DNA of 19,227 nucleotides, taken from positions 1-19,227 of the forward strand of contig CAZOWL010000084.1 in NCBI GenBank assembly GCA_964583605.1. The letters run 5' to 3'. The position numbers were made by a program, and so were the translations under genes. Position 1 is the stretch's first letter, and every line of letters begins with the position of its first letter. Of the stretch, positions 8,133-15,912 are shown piece by piece. The stretch comes from CAZOWL01 sp964583605. GTDB taxonomy: Bacteria > Pseudomonadota > Gammaproteobacteria > Chromatiales > Chromatiaceae. A model generated the notes under the pieces. The model saw nothing but the letters and a program-made list of their open reading frames with translations. It did no database searches and was not told the DNA's origin.

Positions 8133-8337
8133 CCACCGGGCGCCCGGTTATCCCCGCGGGTGCCGGCCAAGGACACGAGAGTGCGACACAGCTCGGGGAG
8201 CGGCAGCTCGGCAATCTCGGGGCTGCACGGAATCGCGCCAGACAGGGTCCTGGACCTTCACCTCTTTGCGCTCAAAGACCTTGTGATACTGAAAGAAGCG
8301 CTTGACCACGCGCATCGTGTGCGTGGAGAGCTCGTCG
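8133..8337. other. Short region with no identifiable gene
   Basis: Minus-strand frames here have protein-like stretches (for example THTMRVVKRFFQYHKVFERK and, in another frame, EIAELPLPELCRTLVSLAG). They have no start, are in different frames and match no family I recognise. Possibly a decayed gene. Confidence 0.25.
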
Positions 8338-9066
8338 TCACACTGGCAATTCCAACCGTTGGCCCCTGTGCAGTTGCACCGGGGAGCCTTCGGCAATGAG
8401 CGCCGATGTCGGGGCGGATGATGCCAAGGCCGCGCCAAGCTCGGGGCCGTAAAACGCCCTGAAGTCACCATCGGTGACGTGTGCCGATGTCGGCCACACC
8501 CGCCACTGAGGATGCTCTAGCCGATACTCCAGGGTGCCGCCATCGCGTTGCGAGGAGTATCCGCAATAGCGCTCTGTGATCAGCTCCTCCGCAGAGCCAG
8601 CGCCGGGCAGGACCGGGTCGCCAGTGCGCGTGGCACCAACTGTCAGCCACTTGCCAGCATGCCGCCAGCCATACTCCACTCGCCGGTCCCCATCCTCGGC
8701 TACCTGGGCCGAGCGGGTCGGGCAGGCCACAAAGCTCTCGTTATAGAGCCACCGGGCAATCGATGCCATCGCGCGCCGAGGCACGACCTCGCGCAAGAAC
8801 ACGGCCCCACGTCGCCAGCCCTCCGGCCGTTCGCGCCTCACGTAGAAACGCAGGTTGATCTGCTCGAAGCTGCGGTGGAAGGGGATTGGCACGCCTGCCA
8901 CTTTCGTGTTCAGGAACGAGAATGCAATCAAGCTGACCAAAGCGGTTCCTTCCCAGTGCTCGAGCTCCGTACCGGCCGGGACGTGCGGCAGAAGACACGC
9001 CGGGGACACCGTATAGCTCAACATGACGAGATCTCGCCATTCAGCAGTGAGAAACGCTGTGCTCAT
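8338..9066 (-). CDS. DUF2071 (YqjF-like) family protein
   Basis: The 242-residue product matches the DUF2071/YqjF family in its conserved pattern: an N-terminal TAEWRDLVMLSY, PHVPAGTELEHWEG at about 28-41, ALVSLIAFSFLNTKV, and PIPFHRSFEQINLRFYVRR. The family is a single beta-rich domain distantly related to acetoacetate decarboxylase; its role is unknown. The length is normal and no frame break is seen. The start at 9064-9066 (MSTAFL) matches where family members begin. The frame stays open to a GTG at 9126, but the added residues do not look like the family. A GGGG lies about six bases before the chosen ATG. There is no operon partner: it is flanked by decayed sequence on both sides. Confidence 0.85.
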   Translation of the reverse strand: MSTAFLTAEWRDLVMLSYTVSPACLLPHVPAGTELEHWEGTALVSLIAFSFLNTKVAGVPIPFHRSFEQINLRFYVRRERPEGWRRGAVFLREVVPRRAMASIARWLYNESFVACPTRSAQVAEDGDRRVEYGWRHAGKWLTVGATRTGDPVLPGAGSAEELITERYCGYSSQRDGGTLEYRLEHPQWRVWPTSAHVTDGDFRAFYGPELGAALASSAPTSALIAEGSPVQLHRGQRLELPV

Positions 9067-9477
9067 TCTGAACCCCATTAGCTGCCCACTCGAGGGCCAA
9101 AGATCCCACAAGCGCTGCCTTTTCACGCCATTTCCATTCCCGCCACCCGCCTAATGCCCGAAATCTCTTCAGGCCCAAGACACTCGAAAAGGCCTGCCAG
9201 GTGATCGCTCAGATCGTTCGACAACCTGGTTCTGGGTCTGGACCTCAGCGGCCAGGAGAAGAGCGACCTGGTCGCCTTCCTGCGGGTGCTCTGAGCCTCG
9301 ACAGGCCCTGACGACGCGCGGCAGGGCCGGAGTGGCGGCCCGCGCCGCAAGCCGTAGCCCGGTGAAGCACACCAGGATCGCCGCGGCCTCGCGCGGGCCC
9401 TCGTCGCCGGCGTGCGTGCAGCAAACCGCCGCTCGGCGTGCCGCGACCGCCGCGTAGCGAGGTGCGAATTGGAAGTT
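9067..9477. other. Intergenic stretch with a cytochrome-like C-terminal remnant
   Basis: Most of this interval holds nothing recognisable. An exception is 9223-9294 on the plus strand, which reads NLVLGLDLSGQEKSDLVAFL and then RVL and stop. That pattern (LDLSxQEKxDLVAFLRxL, stop) is typical of the last helix of dihaem cytochrome c peroxidases and related c-type cytochromes. No CXXCH lies upstream in frame, and a stop at 9202-9204 cuts it off. Confidence 0.4.
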
Positions 9478-11424
9478 CTAGCGGTCCGAACCGGGCCTCG
9501 GGGGTCTCTCTGAATATCCAGAACGCTGGCCGGGAGCGGGCGACGGCACTGCCGCGCAGGCTGGTTGACGACGGCATCGCCGCGCGCATCGAGCCAATGG
9601 CGTCGGCTTCAGCGCCGACGGATCGCCATTGGGCTCGGGACGGCAGATATCCTTGCAGCCGAACCAGAGCACCTGCTCGTTTGGCTCGGCCTTCAGCGGC
9701 CGGCCGGCCTCCAGTATCCGGACCTCCTTCTTCGCCCCGATGACCAGGATCGGAACGGCACCTTCGGGGAGCTGCGCCTGGAAGTCATCGATGCCGTAGC
9801 GATTCGTTATGCGGCTGCTGTGGAAGCCCCAGCCCTGATACCAGTGGCGTTGTAGATCCTCGTGCTGGACCTCGTCGGCGAAGGCGATGCGCCCCCGCGC
9901 ACCGGGTGCCGGACGCCGTGCCTCCGATACCCCGCCGGTGGCGAGCTGGTAGACCTTCTGGCGGCCCAGCTCGGGGGCAAAGTGAGCGCATGCGAGGGCG
10001 TTGTAGGAATCGTTGTCGGTGACCGCGAGTAGATTGCCGAAGGCACCGAGCTCCAGCGAATGCTCGGCATGCTCGGAAAGCAGCTCACCGAAGTAGACCG
10101 GTACGCCATGCAGACGCGCACCGCGCAGCCGGTGCCAAACGTTGTCGGCGACGATGACCGGCACCCCGCGCTCATGTAGGGTCCGGGCCAGGCCGTTGCC
10201 CCAGGCCGTGGCGCCAGCGATGATCAGACCGCCGCCGCGTTGGGCGCTGAGGTCGAGCCAGCGCGCCAACCAGCCCAAACTGAAACCGTGGAGCACGATG
10301 GTCGCCAGGATCAGCGTGAACACGAGAGGCAGCAGCTCTTCCGCACCGGTATAGCCCTGTGCGGCCAGTGCCGGGCCAAAGATGCCTGCGACCGCGGCGG
10401 CAACGACACCGCGCGGCGCAATCCAGCCTACCAGCATACGCTCCTGCCAGCTCATGCCGGCACCCACGGTCGAGATCCAGACCGCTGCCGGGCGCACCAG
10501 GAAGATGATCGCGGCGACCAGTGCCCCGCTGTGCCAGTCCATCGCCCGCATGATGGCCGGGTCGAGATCGGCAGTCAGCAGCAGGAATACCGCAGTCACG
10601 AGCAGTATCGCGTTGTATTCCTTGAAGCGACGGAGCTCACTGATGCTCGGCAGGCTCAAGTTGCCGAGCACGACGCCGAACACGGTTGCGGCGATGAGAC
10701 CCGCCTCATCCAGAATCAGGTTGGATAGCGCATAGGTCCCCAGTGCCACGGCCAGTGCAACCGGCCCCTTCAGGTACTCGGCGACCTGGCCGGCGATGAA
10801 GGCGCGGCCGAGCAACCAGGCGGCTGCGCCGCCGATGACGACCGCGCCGCCGACGCCGGTAACCAGCCGCAGCAGGGTGTCGCCGATCGACTGCGGTCCG
10901 CTGCCCGCGAAGTAGTCGAAGATCAAGACGACAAGCACGGCGCCGACCGGATCGTTGGCGATGCCTTCCCACTTGAGGTAGGACGCTGGACGGCTCTTCA
11001 GGCGCGCCTGGCGCAGTAGCGGCAAGATGACCGTCGGCCCGGTCACGACCGTGATGGCACCGAAGACGAGCGCTACTGGCCAGGACAGCCCCGAAATGAG
11101 GTGTGCTGCATAGGCCGCGAAGGCGAGGCTCAAGATGACCGTCAGCGTGATGAGCCGGTTGACACCCGCCGCCGCCCTCTTCAATTCGACCAGACGCAAC
11201 GAGAGCCCGCCCTCGAACAGGATCGCGGCAACGGCCAGATTGATCAACGGCTGGTAGGCATCGCCCAAGGCCTCGCTGGGACGGATGATGCCGAAGGTCG
11301 GCCCGAGCAGCAGGCCCGTCAGGATCAGCAGCACCAATGCTGGAATCTGCAGGCGCGAGCCGAGCCATTGGGCACCGAGCCCGAGCACGGCCATGAGGGC
11401 CAAGATCTCGGTGAGGTGATGCAT
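9478..11424 (-). CDS. NhaP-type cation/proton antiporter with NAD-binding domain
   Basis: The 648-residue product has a membrane domain (residues 1-390, about twelve spans) of the CPA1 Na+(K+)/H+ antiporter type. It shows FEGGLSL (70-76), TGPTVILPLLR (128-138), the ion-site motif EGIANDP (153-159) with N157-D158, and GWIAPRGVVAAAVA (333-346). It exchanges cations for protons across the inner membrane. Residues 398-500 look like a TrkA-N/RCK nucleotide-binding fold (GGGLIIAGATAWGNGLA, then VIVADN), suggesting control by NAD(H) or similar ligands. The last 60 residues are Arg/Pro/Cys-rich and unlike the rest, possibly read-through of an older stop. The start at 11422-11424 (MHHLTEI) has AAGGAG nine bases upstream. 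It stands alone. Confidence 0.88.
   Translation of the reverse strand: MHHLTEILALMAVLGLGAQWLGSRLQIPALVLLILTGLLLGPTFGIIRPSEALGDAYQPLINLAVAAILFEGGLSLRLVELKRAAAGVNRLITLTVILSLAFAAYAAHLISGLSWPVALVFGAITVVTGPTVILPLLRQARLKSRPASYLKWEGIANDPVGAVLVVLIFDYFAGSGPQSIGDTLLRLVTGVGGAVVIGGAAAWLLGRAFIAGQVAEYLKGPVALAVALGTYALSNLILDEAGLIAATVFGVVLGNLSLPSISELRRFKEYNAILLVTAVFLLLTADLDPAIMRAMDWHSGALVAAIIFLVRPAAVWISTVGAGMSWQERMLVGWIAPRGVVAAAVAGIFGPALAAQGYTGAEELLPLVFTLILATIVLHGFSLGWLARWLDLSAQRGGGLIIAGATAWGNGLARTLHERGVPVIVADNVWHRLRGARLHGVPVYFGELLSEHAEHSLELGAFGNLLAVTDNDSYNALACAHFAPELGRQKVYQLATGGVSEARRPAPGARGRIAFADEVQHEDLQRHWYQGWGFHSSRITNRYGIDDFQAQLPEGAVPILVIGAKKEVRILEAGRPLKAEPNEQVLWFGCKDICRPEPNGDPSALKPTPLARCARRCRRQPACAAVPSPAPGQRSGYSERPPRPGSDR
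9601..9620. other. Perfect hairpin in the antiporter tail
   Basis: CGTCGGC and GCCGACG form a perfect 7-bp stem with a six-base loop. It lies in the part of the antiporter frame that lacks family features, consistent with this tail being former intergenic DNA. Confidence 0.4.
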
Positions 11425-11733
11425 CAAGGGGCGCTCCTTGGCGGTGGATGAGGGGCAGCCGGCAGGCACGGCTCCCCAGCCCCTGAAAAAGGGCGTCGTT
11501 TCGGCCGCAGATCGGCGAAGCCACCAGGCCTTGCCTGGTCTATCCTTTGTGCATGCGGACCAGAATCACAGTCACAAGGCTTCTCATGACGAATCCCCGA
11601 CCGAATGAAGACCAACGCGCTCCGGCACGCCCGCTGCTCGAGCGGACATTCGAATTCGGTTCTAGCCCTCGCAAGCGCGATCTTTCTGATGGGCCGCGCC
11701 CATAAATCCTGACAGCACCGCAGCGTGCTAAGG
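11425..11733. other. Intergenic region upstream of the antiporter, with hairpin
   Basis: No gene is supported. A perfect hairpin at 11523-11539 (ACCAGGC, loop CTT, GCCTGGT) lies about 100 bases before the antiporter start. A smaller AGCAC/GTGCT hairpin sits at 11714-11729, just past the stop of the upstream membrane protein. Neither is followed by a T-run on the minus strand. Confidence 0.45.
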
Positions 11734-12197
11734 TCATGTCCACAGCCATAACCGCGCCGTGCAGAGGGTCGCGGCGCAGATCGAGGACACAACGAAGACG
11801 GCCGGAGCGAACCGCGAGAAGGCCAGGCTGCGGACGTAATCCTTGTCCTTCGACCGGTCCACATCGGCCCCGGCAGCAGGTCCCGGTCGGTCGCCAGATC
11901 GCGCATCGCCTCACTACGATGCTGGAGGCTACGCTGCTTGATCAACCACTTGTTTAGTGTCCGGTGCGCGGCGTCCATGGGCTCGGCCAGGAGGACCGCC
12001 AACAAGATGCCAAGCGCAGCAATCAAATACTCGGCCGCCAGCACCGCGCCGAAGTCGGCGGTGGTATTCAGGATCGCGAATGGCACGACCAGAAAGCACT
12101 GACAGAACGAGGGTTTCAATCTGTAGGGATCGCCCCGGCGCAAGACCGCGAATCGGGGCGGGCGCCGGATCACCCGGCTGCGGTCGACCGGAATCAC
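11734..12197 (-). pseudogene. Frameshifted small membrane protein
   Basis: Two frames together give a coherent membrane protein of about 154 residues. The first (from about 12197) includes FLVVPFAILNTTADFGAVLA and a second hydrophobic span, AALGILLAVLLAEP, followed by a basic segment ending MRDLATDRDLLPG. At a C4 run (11868-11871, G4 on the coding strand) the sense continues in another frame as DVDRSKDKDYVRSLAFSRFA, a hydrophobic span and a stop at 11734-11736. Adding one base in the run restores a single frame, so this is either a one-base deletion or a sequencing error. The upstream start is uncertain: GTG at 12195-12197, or an ATG overlapping the glgB stop but in another frame. I do not recognise the family. 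Confidence 0.6.
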
Positions 12198-12203
12198 TGA
12201 GGT

Positions 12204-14183
12204 TCATCTCTGGTCAGTGCCCGGACCCAGAAACACAGCAGCCAGCGGTGGCAGCGTCAGACGCAGGCCGTAATCCTGACCCTGCGTCGCGCCGGCCTCG
12301 GCCTCGGCACCGCCGTAGTTGCCCTGGCCGCTGCCGCCATAGATCGGCGCGTCGCTGTTGAGCATCTCCCGCCACCAGCCTTCGCGCGGGACGCCGACGC
12401 GATAGTCCTGGCGCGGTAACGGGGTCAGATTGAAGACCGCCAGCACCGGTCTCGCTCGCTCGCGCTCCCAGCGCAGGAAGCTCACGACGCTGTTGTCGAC
12501 GTCCTGGAAGTCGACCCATTCGAAGCCGGCCGGCTCGAAGTCCAGCTGGTGCAGCGCCGGCTCGTCGCGATAGAGGTGATTGAGATCCCGTACCCAGGCC
12601 TGAATCCCGCGGTGCTCCGCGGATTCGAGCAGATGCCAGTCAAGGGCGCCGTTGTGCCGCCACTCGCTCCATTGGCCGATCTCGCCCCCCATGAACAGGA
12701 GCTTCTTCCCCGGATGGGCATACATGTAGGCGAGGAGCGCCCGCAGATTGGCCAGCCTCTGCCAGGTGTCGCCCGGCATCCGGGCCAGCAACGAGCCCTT
12801 GCCGTGCACGACCTCATCATGCGAGAGAGGCAGGACGTAATTTTCGCTGAAGGCATACCAGATGCCGAAGGTGAGCTTGTCTTGGTGGTGCCGGCGGTAG
12901 AGCGGATCGGTCCCGAAGTAGCTGACGGTGTCATGCAGCCAGCCCATCTTCCACTTCATGCCGAAACCGAGCCCGCCGAGGTAAGCGGGACGTGAGACGC
13001 CGGGCCAGGCTGTCGACTCCTCGGCGATGGTCTGCCGATCGGGAAGCTCGCGGTCGACCGACTCGTTGAGCCGACGCAGGAAGGTCACCGCGTCAAGGTC
13101 CTCGTTACCACCGTGCTCGTTGGGGATCCACTCACCGGCCTTGCGGCCGTAGTCGAGGTAGAGCATGGACGCGACGGCGTCGACGCGCAGCCCGTCGGCA
13201 TGGTAGCGGTCGAGCCAGAACATGGCGCTGCTTATCAGGATCGCCCGGACCGCGTTGCGGCCGTAGTTGTAGATGTAGCTGTTCCAGTCAGGATGGAAGC
13301 CGCGTTTCGGATCGGCATGCTCGAAGAGATAGGTCGCGTCGAAATACACCAGCCCGTGCTCGTCGCTCGGAAAGTGCGAAGGGACCCAGTCGAGGATCAC
13401 AGCGATGCCACGACGGTGCAGCTCATCGATCAGGTACATGAAATCCTGCGGGTCCCCGTAGCGGGCGGTCGGCGCGAAAAGGCCCGTGGTCTGATAGCCC
13501 CAGGAGCCATAGAAGGGATGCTCCATGACCGGCAGCAGCTCGACGTGCGTGTAGCCCATGTGCTGGATGTAATCGGTGAGCTCGCCCGCGAGCTCGCGGC
13601 AGCTCAGGAACCGACCGGCCTCCTCGGCCGCGAGCCGCCAGGAGCCAAGGTGCACCTCATAGATCGACATGGGCGCATCGAGGGCATTGTGTCTCGCACG
13701 GGCGCTCATCCAGGCCTCATCCTGCCACTCATAGGCCGGATCCCAGACGATCGAGGCGGTCTGCGGCGGGGTCTCCCAACGCAGGGCGAATGGGTCTCCC
13801 TTGGCCACCTCGAAGCCATCGTAGTGCGAGCGCAGATAATACTTGTAGCGGTCGCCGTGACCGGCGCCCGGCACGAAGCCCTCCCAGATCCCGGAGCCGT
13901 CCCGCCGGGCACGTAACGGGTGGCGATCGACGGCCCAGTCGTTGAAGTCGCCGATCACCGACACCGCTTTGGCGTTCGGCGCCCAGACAGCGAACAAGGT
14001 GCCAGGCCAGCCACTCACCGAGAGGAGATGGGCACCGAGCTTCTGGTAAAGGCGGAAATGGCTGCCCTCCTTCCGGTGTCGAGATCGTCCAGCGCGACGT
14101 GCTCGGACATCTGCGGGCGCCTGGGGCGATCCCGAGCGATGTAGCCGTGGACATCTCCGGGGCCAGCGACCAGCTGCAGGCAA
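12204..14183 (-). CDS. glgB: 1,4-alpha-glucan branching enzyme GlgB, 5'-truncated
   Basis: GlgB makes the alpha-1,6 branches of glycogen. From residue 40 on (GSHFRLYQKLGAH, codon at 14064-14066) the frame is a clear GH13 branching enzyme: a CBM48 domain (about 60-140), the (beta/alpha)8 barrel with nucleophile D335 (LRVDAV), acid/base E388 (AEES) and D456 (SHDE), and a complete C-terminal beta domain. All three catalytic residues sit exactly 70 positions before their E. coli numbers, D405, E458 and D526. Residues 1-39 are not GlgB; they are the antisense reading of an RND efflux gene. So about 109 residues of the N1 domain are lost. The only start upstream is a TTG at 14181-14183 with no ribosome site. 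Enzyme without N1 can retain activity in some species, but expression here is doubtful. Confidence 0.85.
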   Translation of the reverse strand: MPAAGRWPRRCPRLHRSGSPQAPADVRARRAGRSRHRKEGSHFRLYQKLGAHLLSVSGWPGTLFAVWAPNAKAVSVIGDFNDWAVDRHPLRARRDGSGIWEGFVPGAGHGDRYKYYLRSHYDGFEVAKGDPFALRWETPPQTASIVWDPAYEWQDEAWMSARARHNALDAPMSIYEVHLGSWRLAAEEAGRFLSCRELAGELTDYIQHMGYTHVELLPVMEHPFYGSWGYQTTGLFAPTARYGDPQDFMYLIDELHRRGIAVILDWVPSHFPSDEHGLVYFDATYLFEHADPKRGFHPDWNSYIYNYGRNAVRAILISSAMFWLDRYHADGLRVDAVASMLYLDYGRKAGEWIPNEHGGNEDLDAVTFLRRLNESVDRELPDRQTIAEESTAWPGVSRPAYLGGLGFGMKWKMGWLHDTVSYFGTDPLYRRHHQDKLTFGIWYAFSENYVLPLSHDEVVHGKGSLLARMPGDTWQRLANLRALLAYMYAHPGKKLLFMGGEIGQWSEWRHNGALDWHLLESAEHRGIQAWVRDLNHLYRDEPALHQLDFEPAGFEWVDFQDVDNSVVSFLRWERERARPVLAVFNLTPLPRQDYRVGVPREGWWREMLNSDAPIYGGSGQGNYGGAEAEAGATQGQDYGLRLTLPPLAAVFLGPGTDQR

Positions 14184-14737
14184 CGCAGGAGGCGCTGCGC
14201 GCGAACTTCATCGTGGCTGTGGTCATCGTCTACCTGATCATGACAGCGATCTTCACGCACTGGGGCTATCCGCTGCTGATCATGGTGACGATTCCGCTCG
14301 GACTGGCAGGCGGCATTGCTGGACTCGCCCTTCTCAATGGCGTCGGCGCCCTGCTCCCGCTCGTCGGTCTCGAGGCCGTGCACCAGCCCTTCGACATGAT
14401 CTCGATGCTCGGCTTCCTGATCCTGCTAGGCACCGTGGTCAATAACCCGATCCTGATCGTACACCGCGCGATGGCCAACGTCCGAGATGAGGGCCGGGAT
14501 GCCGTCACCGCCGTGCGCGAGGCCGTCGAGGCCCGGCTGCGCCCGATCGCCATGTCGGCGATCACGACCATCGCCGGCCTGTCTCCGCTGGTCTTACTGC
14601 CCGGTGCCGGCACAGAGCTCTGCCGGGGTGTCGGCGCCATCGTGCTGTTCGGGATTCTGGGCGCCGCACTCGTCACCCTGACGATGCTGCCGGCGTTGAC
14701 TGTCGCAGTGCTAAAGAGGCCATGGACGAGGGCGTGA
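14072..14737 (+). pseudogene. C-terminal fragment of an RND efflux permease
   Basis: The frame (first readable as SVEIVQRDVLGHL at about 14072) covers the last 220 or so residues of an RND inner-membrane pump of roughly 1000 residues. It contains the end of the second periplasmic loop (AIPSDVAVDISGASDQLQAT), then about five membrane spans including SMLGFLILLGTVVNNPILIV and PGAGTELCRGVGAIVLFGIL, and a normal end with stop at 14735-14737. The first three quarters of the gene are missing. The break point coincides with the 5' break of glgB, which runs the other way. No start or ribosome site is seen for the fragment. A His replaces the usual Asp after NNPILIV. Confidence 0.88.
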
Positions 14738-14760
14738 TCCGGGCAACGGCTGGCCGCCAC

Positions 14761-15048
14761 TCAAGGCATCTTCCAATAAGGCAAGGCAGCGAACGGCTCC
14801 CAGAATGGATTGGTGAAGATCAGGATGGTCGCCACAAGAGCCACATAGATCGCCGTCGATTCGATCGTTACCAGGCCAACGAACAGCCTGCGTGTGATGG
14901 CCGCGGTCTCCGTTGGCTGCCGCGCGATGGCCCCGAGGGCCCGCGCGACGGCCCGGCCCTCACCGAAGGCCGGTGCGAAGACAACCGCGGCGACGGCCAG
15001 TCCCGCGATGAGCATCGGCGCCACATCGATAATTGCTATGCTGTCCAT
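14761..15048 (-). CDS. atpE: N-ATPase (Na+-type F-ATPase) subunit c, orphan
   Basis: This 95-residue protein has two hydrophobic helices joined by the conserved polar loop ARQP (42-45), as in F0 subunit c. It carries a carboxylate in both helices, E30 (FGEGRA) and E63-S64-T65 (TIESTAIY), the pair expected of N-ATPases, whose c-ring binds Na+ with help from the Glu and Ser/Thr of helix 2. The ring would sit in the inner membrane. In helix 1, residues normally Gly or other small types in these rings (the stretch before PALGEG) are here AAVVFAPAFGEG, which may disturb packing. The start has a perfect AGGAGG six bases upstream (15055-15060). The a, b, alpha, beta, gamma and epsilon genes are not in the window, so it cannot form an ATPase from this locus alone. 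Confidence 0.85.
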   Translation of the reverse strand: MDSIAIIDVAPMLIAGLAVAAVVFAPAFGEGRAVARALGAIARQPTETAAITRRLFVGLVTIESTAIYVALVATILIFTNPFWEPFAALPYWKMP

Positions 15049-15054
15049 AACATA

Positions 15055-15060
15055 CCTCCT
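15055..15060 (-). promoter_or_regulatory. Ribosome binding site of atpE
   Basis: A perfect AGGAGG on the minus strand lies six bases before the atpE ATG. It fixes the start and shows that translation signals survive although the operon is broken. Confidence 0.8.
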
Positions 15061-15074
15061 GGCAGTGACACAAC

Positions 15075-15145
15075 GAGAGCGCGCGTCAATGCCGCATCCG
15101 GCTCAAGGGCCGTTCAAGGGTGAGCGGGGCGACTGGCGCGCTCTC
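15075..15145. repeat. 11-bp inverted repeat between atpR and atpE
   Basis: CGAGAGCGCGC at 15074-15084 is perfectly complementary to GCGCGCTCTCG at 15136-15146, with 51 bases between. It occupies the place where atpB should be. The loop holds TCAAGGG twice. It could fold in the atpE leader or mark the deletion scar. Confidence 0.6.
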
Positions 15146-15206
15146 GCGGCGATCGGTCCCCGCCTCAATGGACTCCGCGGGAGGGGGACCGGATTTGGCC
15201 TACCCT

Positions 15207-15620
15207 TCATCTCCCCCGCTCCCCGGCCGACCGACGGTCGGGCTCGCGCGGCGCGACTGGCCGACGGCCCCGGCCGAACCGGAGCACCAGGATCAGGCGC
15301 ATCAGCATCACCCCGGCAAAGCCCGCCAGCAGGTGCGGCCAATCCCCGCCGGCGAAGAGCAGCAGTGCGGTACCAGTGCCGAGTAGAGCCAGTCGCAGCA
15401 GCAGGCTGACGGCGAGGAGCAGCGTCGGGTGCCGCGCGCGAGGCAGGGCCTGGACCGTCCGGTGCAGACCGTAGAAAAAGATCCAGCCGACAGCCAGGCC
15501 CCCGAGGAACGCTGACAGGAAGAGCTCGGCCGTGCCCTGCGCCCCGGCCGCTGCCCGCATGGTCGTGCCGGCGGCCAGCTGCCGTCCGGCCTCGATGCCG
15601 TCAGAAAATGAAAGCTGCAT
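15207..15620 (-). CDS. atpR: N-ATPase accessory membrane subunit AtpR
   Basis: AtpR is a small membrane protein found only in N-ATPase operons (order atpD-C-Q-R-B-E-F-A-G) and thought to help build the Na+-type c-ring. Residues 31-115 show three membrane spans with the family pattern: LGGLAVGWIFFYGLHRTVQ, then SLLLRLALLGTG with R76, and VMLMRLILVLRF with R108. The Arg residues inside spans 2 and 3 are the family hallmark. The first 30 residues are extra compared with usual members, but the start at 15618-15620 has AGGGAG six bases upstream. The gene stops at 15207; instead of atpB, only 158 bases separate it from atpE. AtpQ and atpDC are absent upstream. Confidence 0.75.
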   Translation of the reverse strand: MQLSFSDGIEAGRQLAAGTTMRAAAGAQGTAELFLSAFLGGLAVGWIFFYGLHRTVQALPRARHPTLLLAVSLLLRLALLGTGTALLLFAGGDWPHLLAGFAGVMLMRLILVLRFGRGRRPVAPREPDRRSAGERGR

Positions 15621-15813
15621 CGGGGACTCCCTTGACGATCACACCCCTCTGATGCAAACCTGGCGCCAAGGGCGGTATCCGGTGCCTCGGTCGGCGAACC
15701 GGACGGCAGTCGAGTTCGCTTGCAGCCCGGCGCCAGTCCCGCGCAGACTTCCTCTTGGGGGGCATAAGCCCCAGAGCTAGGCGGAAAAGCCCCCTTTCGT
15801 GCTGGCCCTGTCC

Positions 15814-15868
15814 GCTAACGATCATGGGGCGAGCCGAGCCACCCCGGACCATGAAATGTCGCCTCGCC
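15814..15868 (+). repeat. Dispersed palindromic repeat, right copy
   Basis: This copy matches the reverse complement of 1-55 with three mismatches. It is the core of an imperfect palindrome: GATCATGGGGCGAG (15820-15833) pairs with CTCGCCCCTGATC (15863-15875), one base bulged. The structure resembles REP-type intergenic elements. The gap 15621-15813 between atpR and this repeat holds no supported gene. Confidence 0.8.
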
Positions 15869-15890
15869 CCTGATCGTTCCCTCTCCCCAA

Positions 15891-15912
15891 CCCTCTCCCA
15901 TGAGGGCGAGGG
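15891..15912. repeat. Second hairpin element beside the repeat
   Basis: CCCTCTCCC (15891-15899) and GGGCGAGGG (15904-15912) pair with one mismatch around ATGA. The C/T-rich run before it (CTCTCCCCAACCCTCTCCC) resembles a REP-like motif common between genes in many proteobacteria. A short plus frame from 15958 to 16140 is open but has no recognisable features. Confidence 0.5.

Noticed and set aside
12105..12130. GTTTCAATCTG, reminiscent of a CRISPR repeat end
   Set aside because: It occurs once, with no second copy at regular spacing, and lies within the frameshifted membrane gene.
15601..15852. 83-codon minus-strand frame through the right repeat copy
   Set aside because: Its first residues come from the repeat itself, as does a similar frame at the left edge. 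The rest shows no features, and it overlaps the atpR start region.
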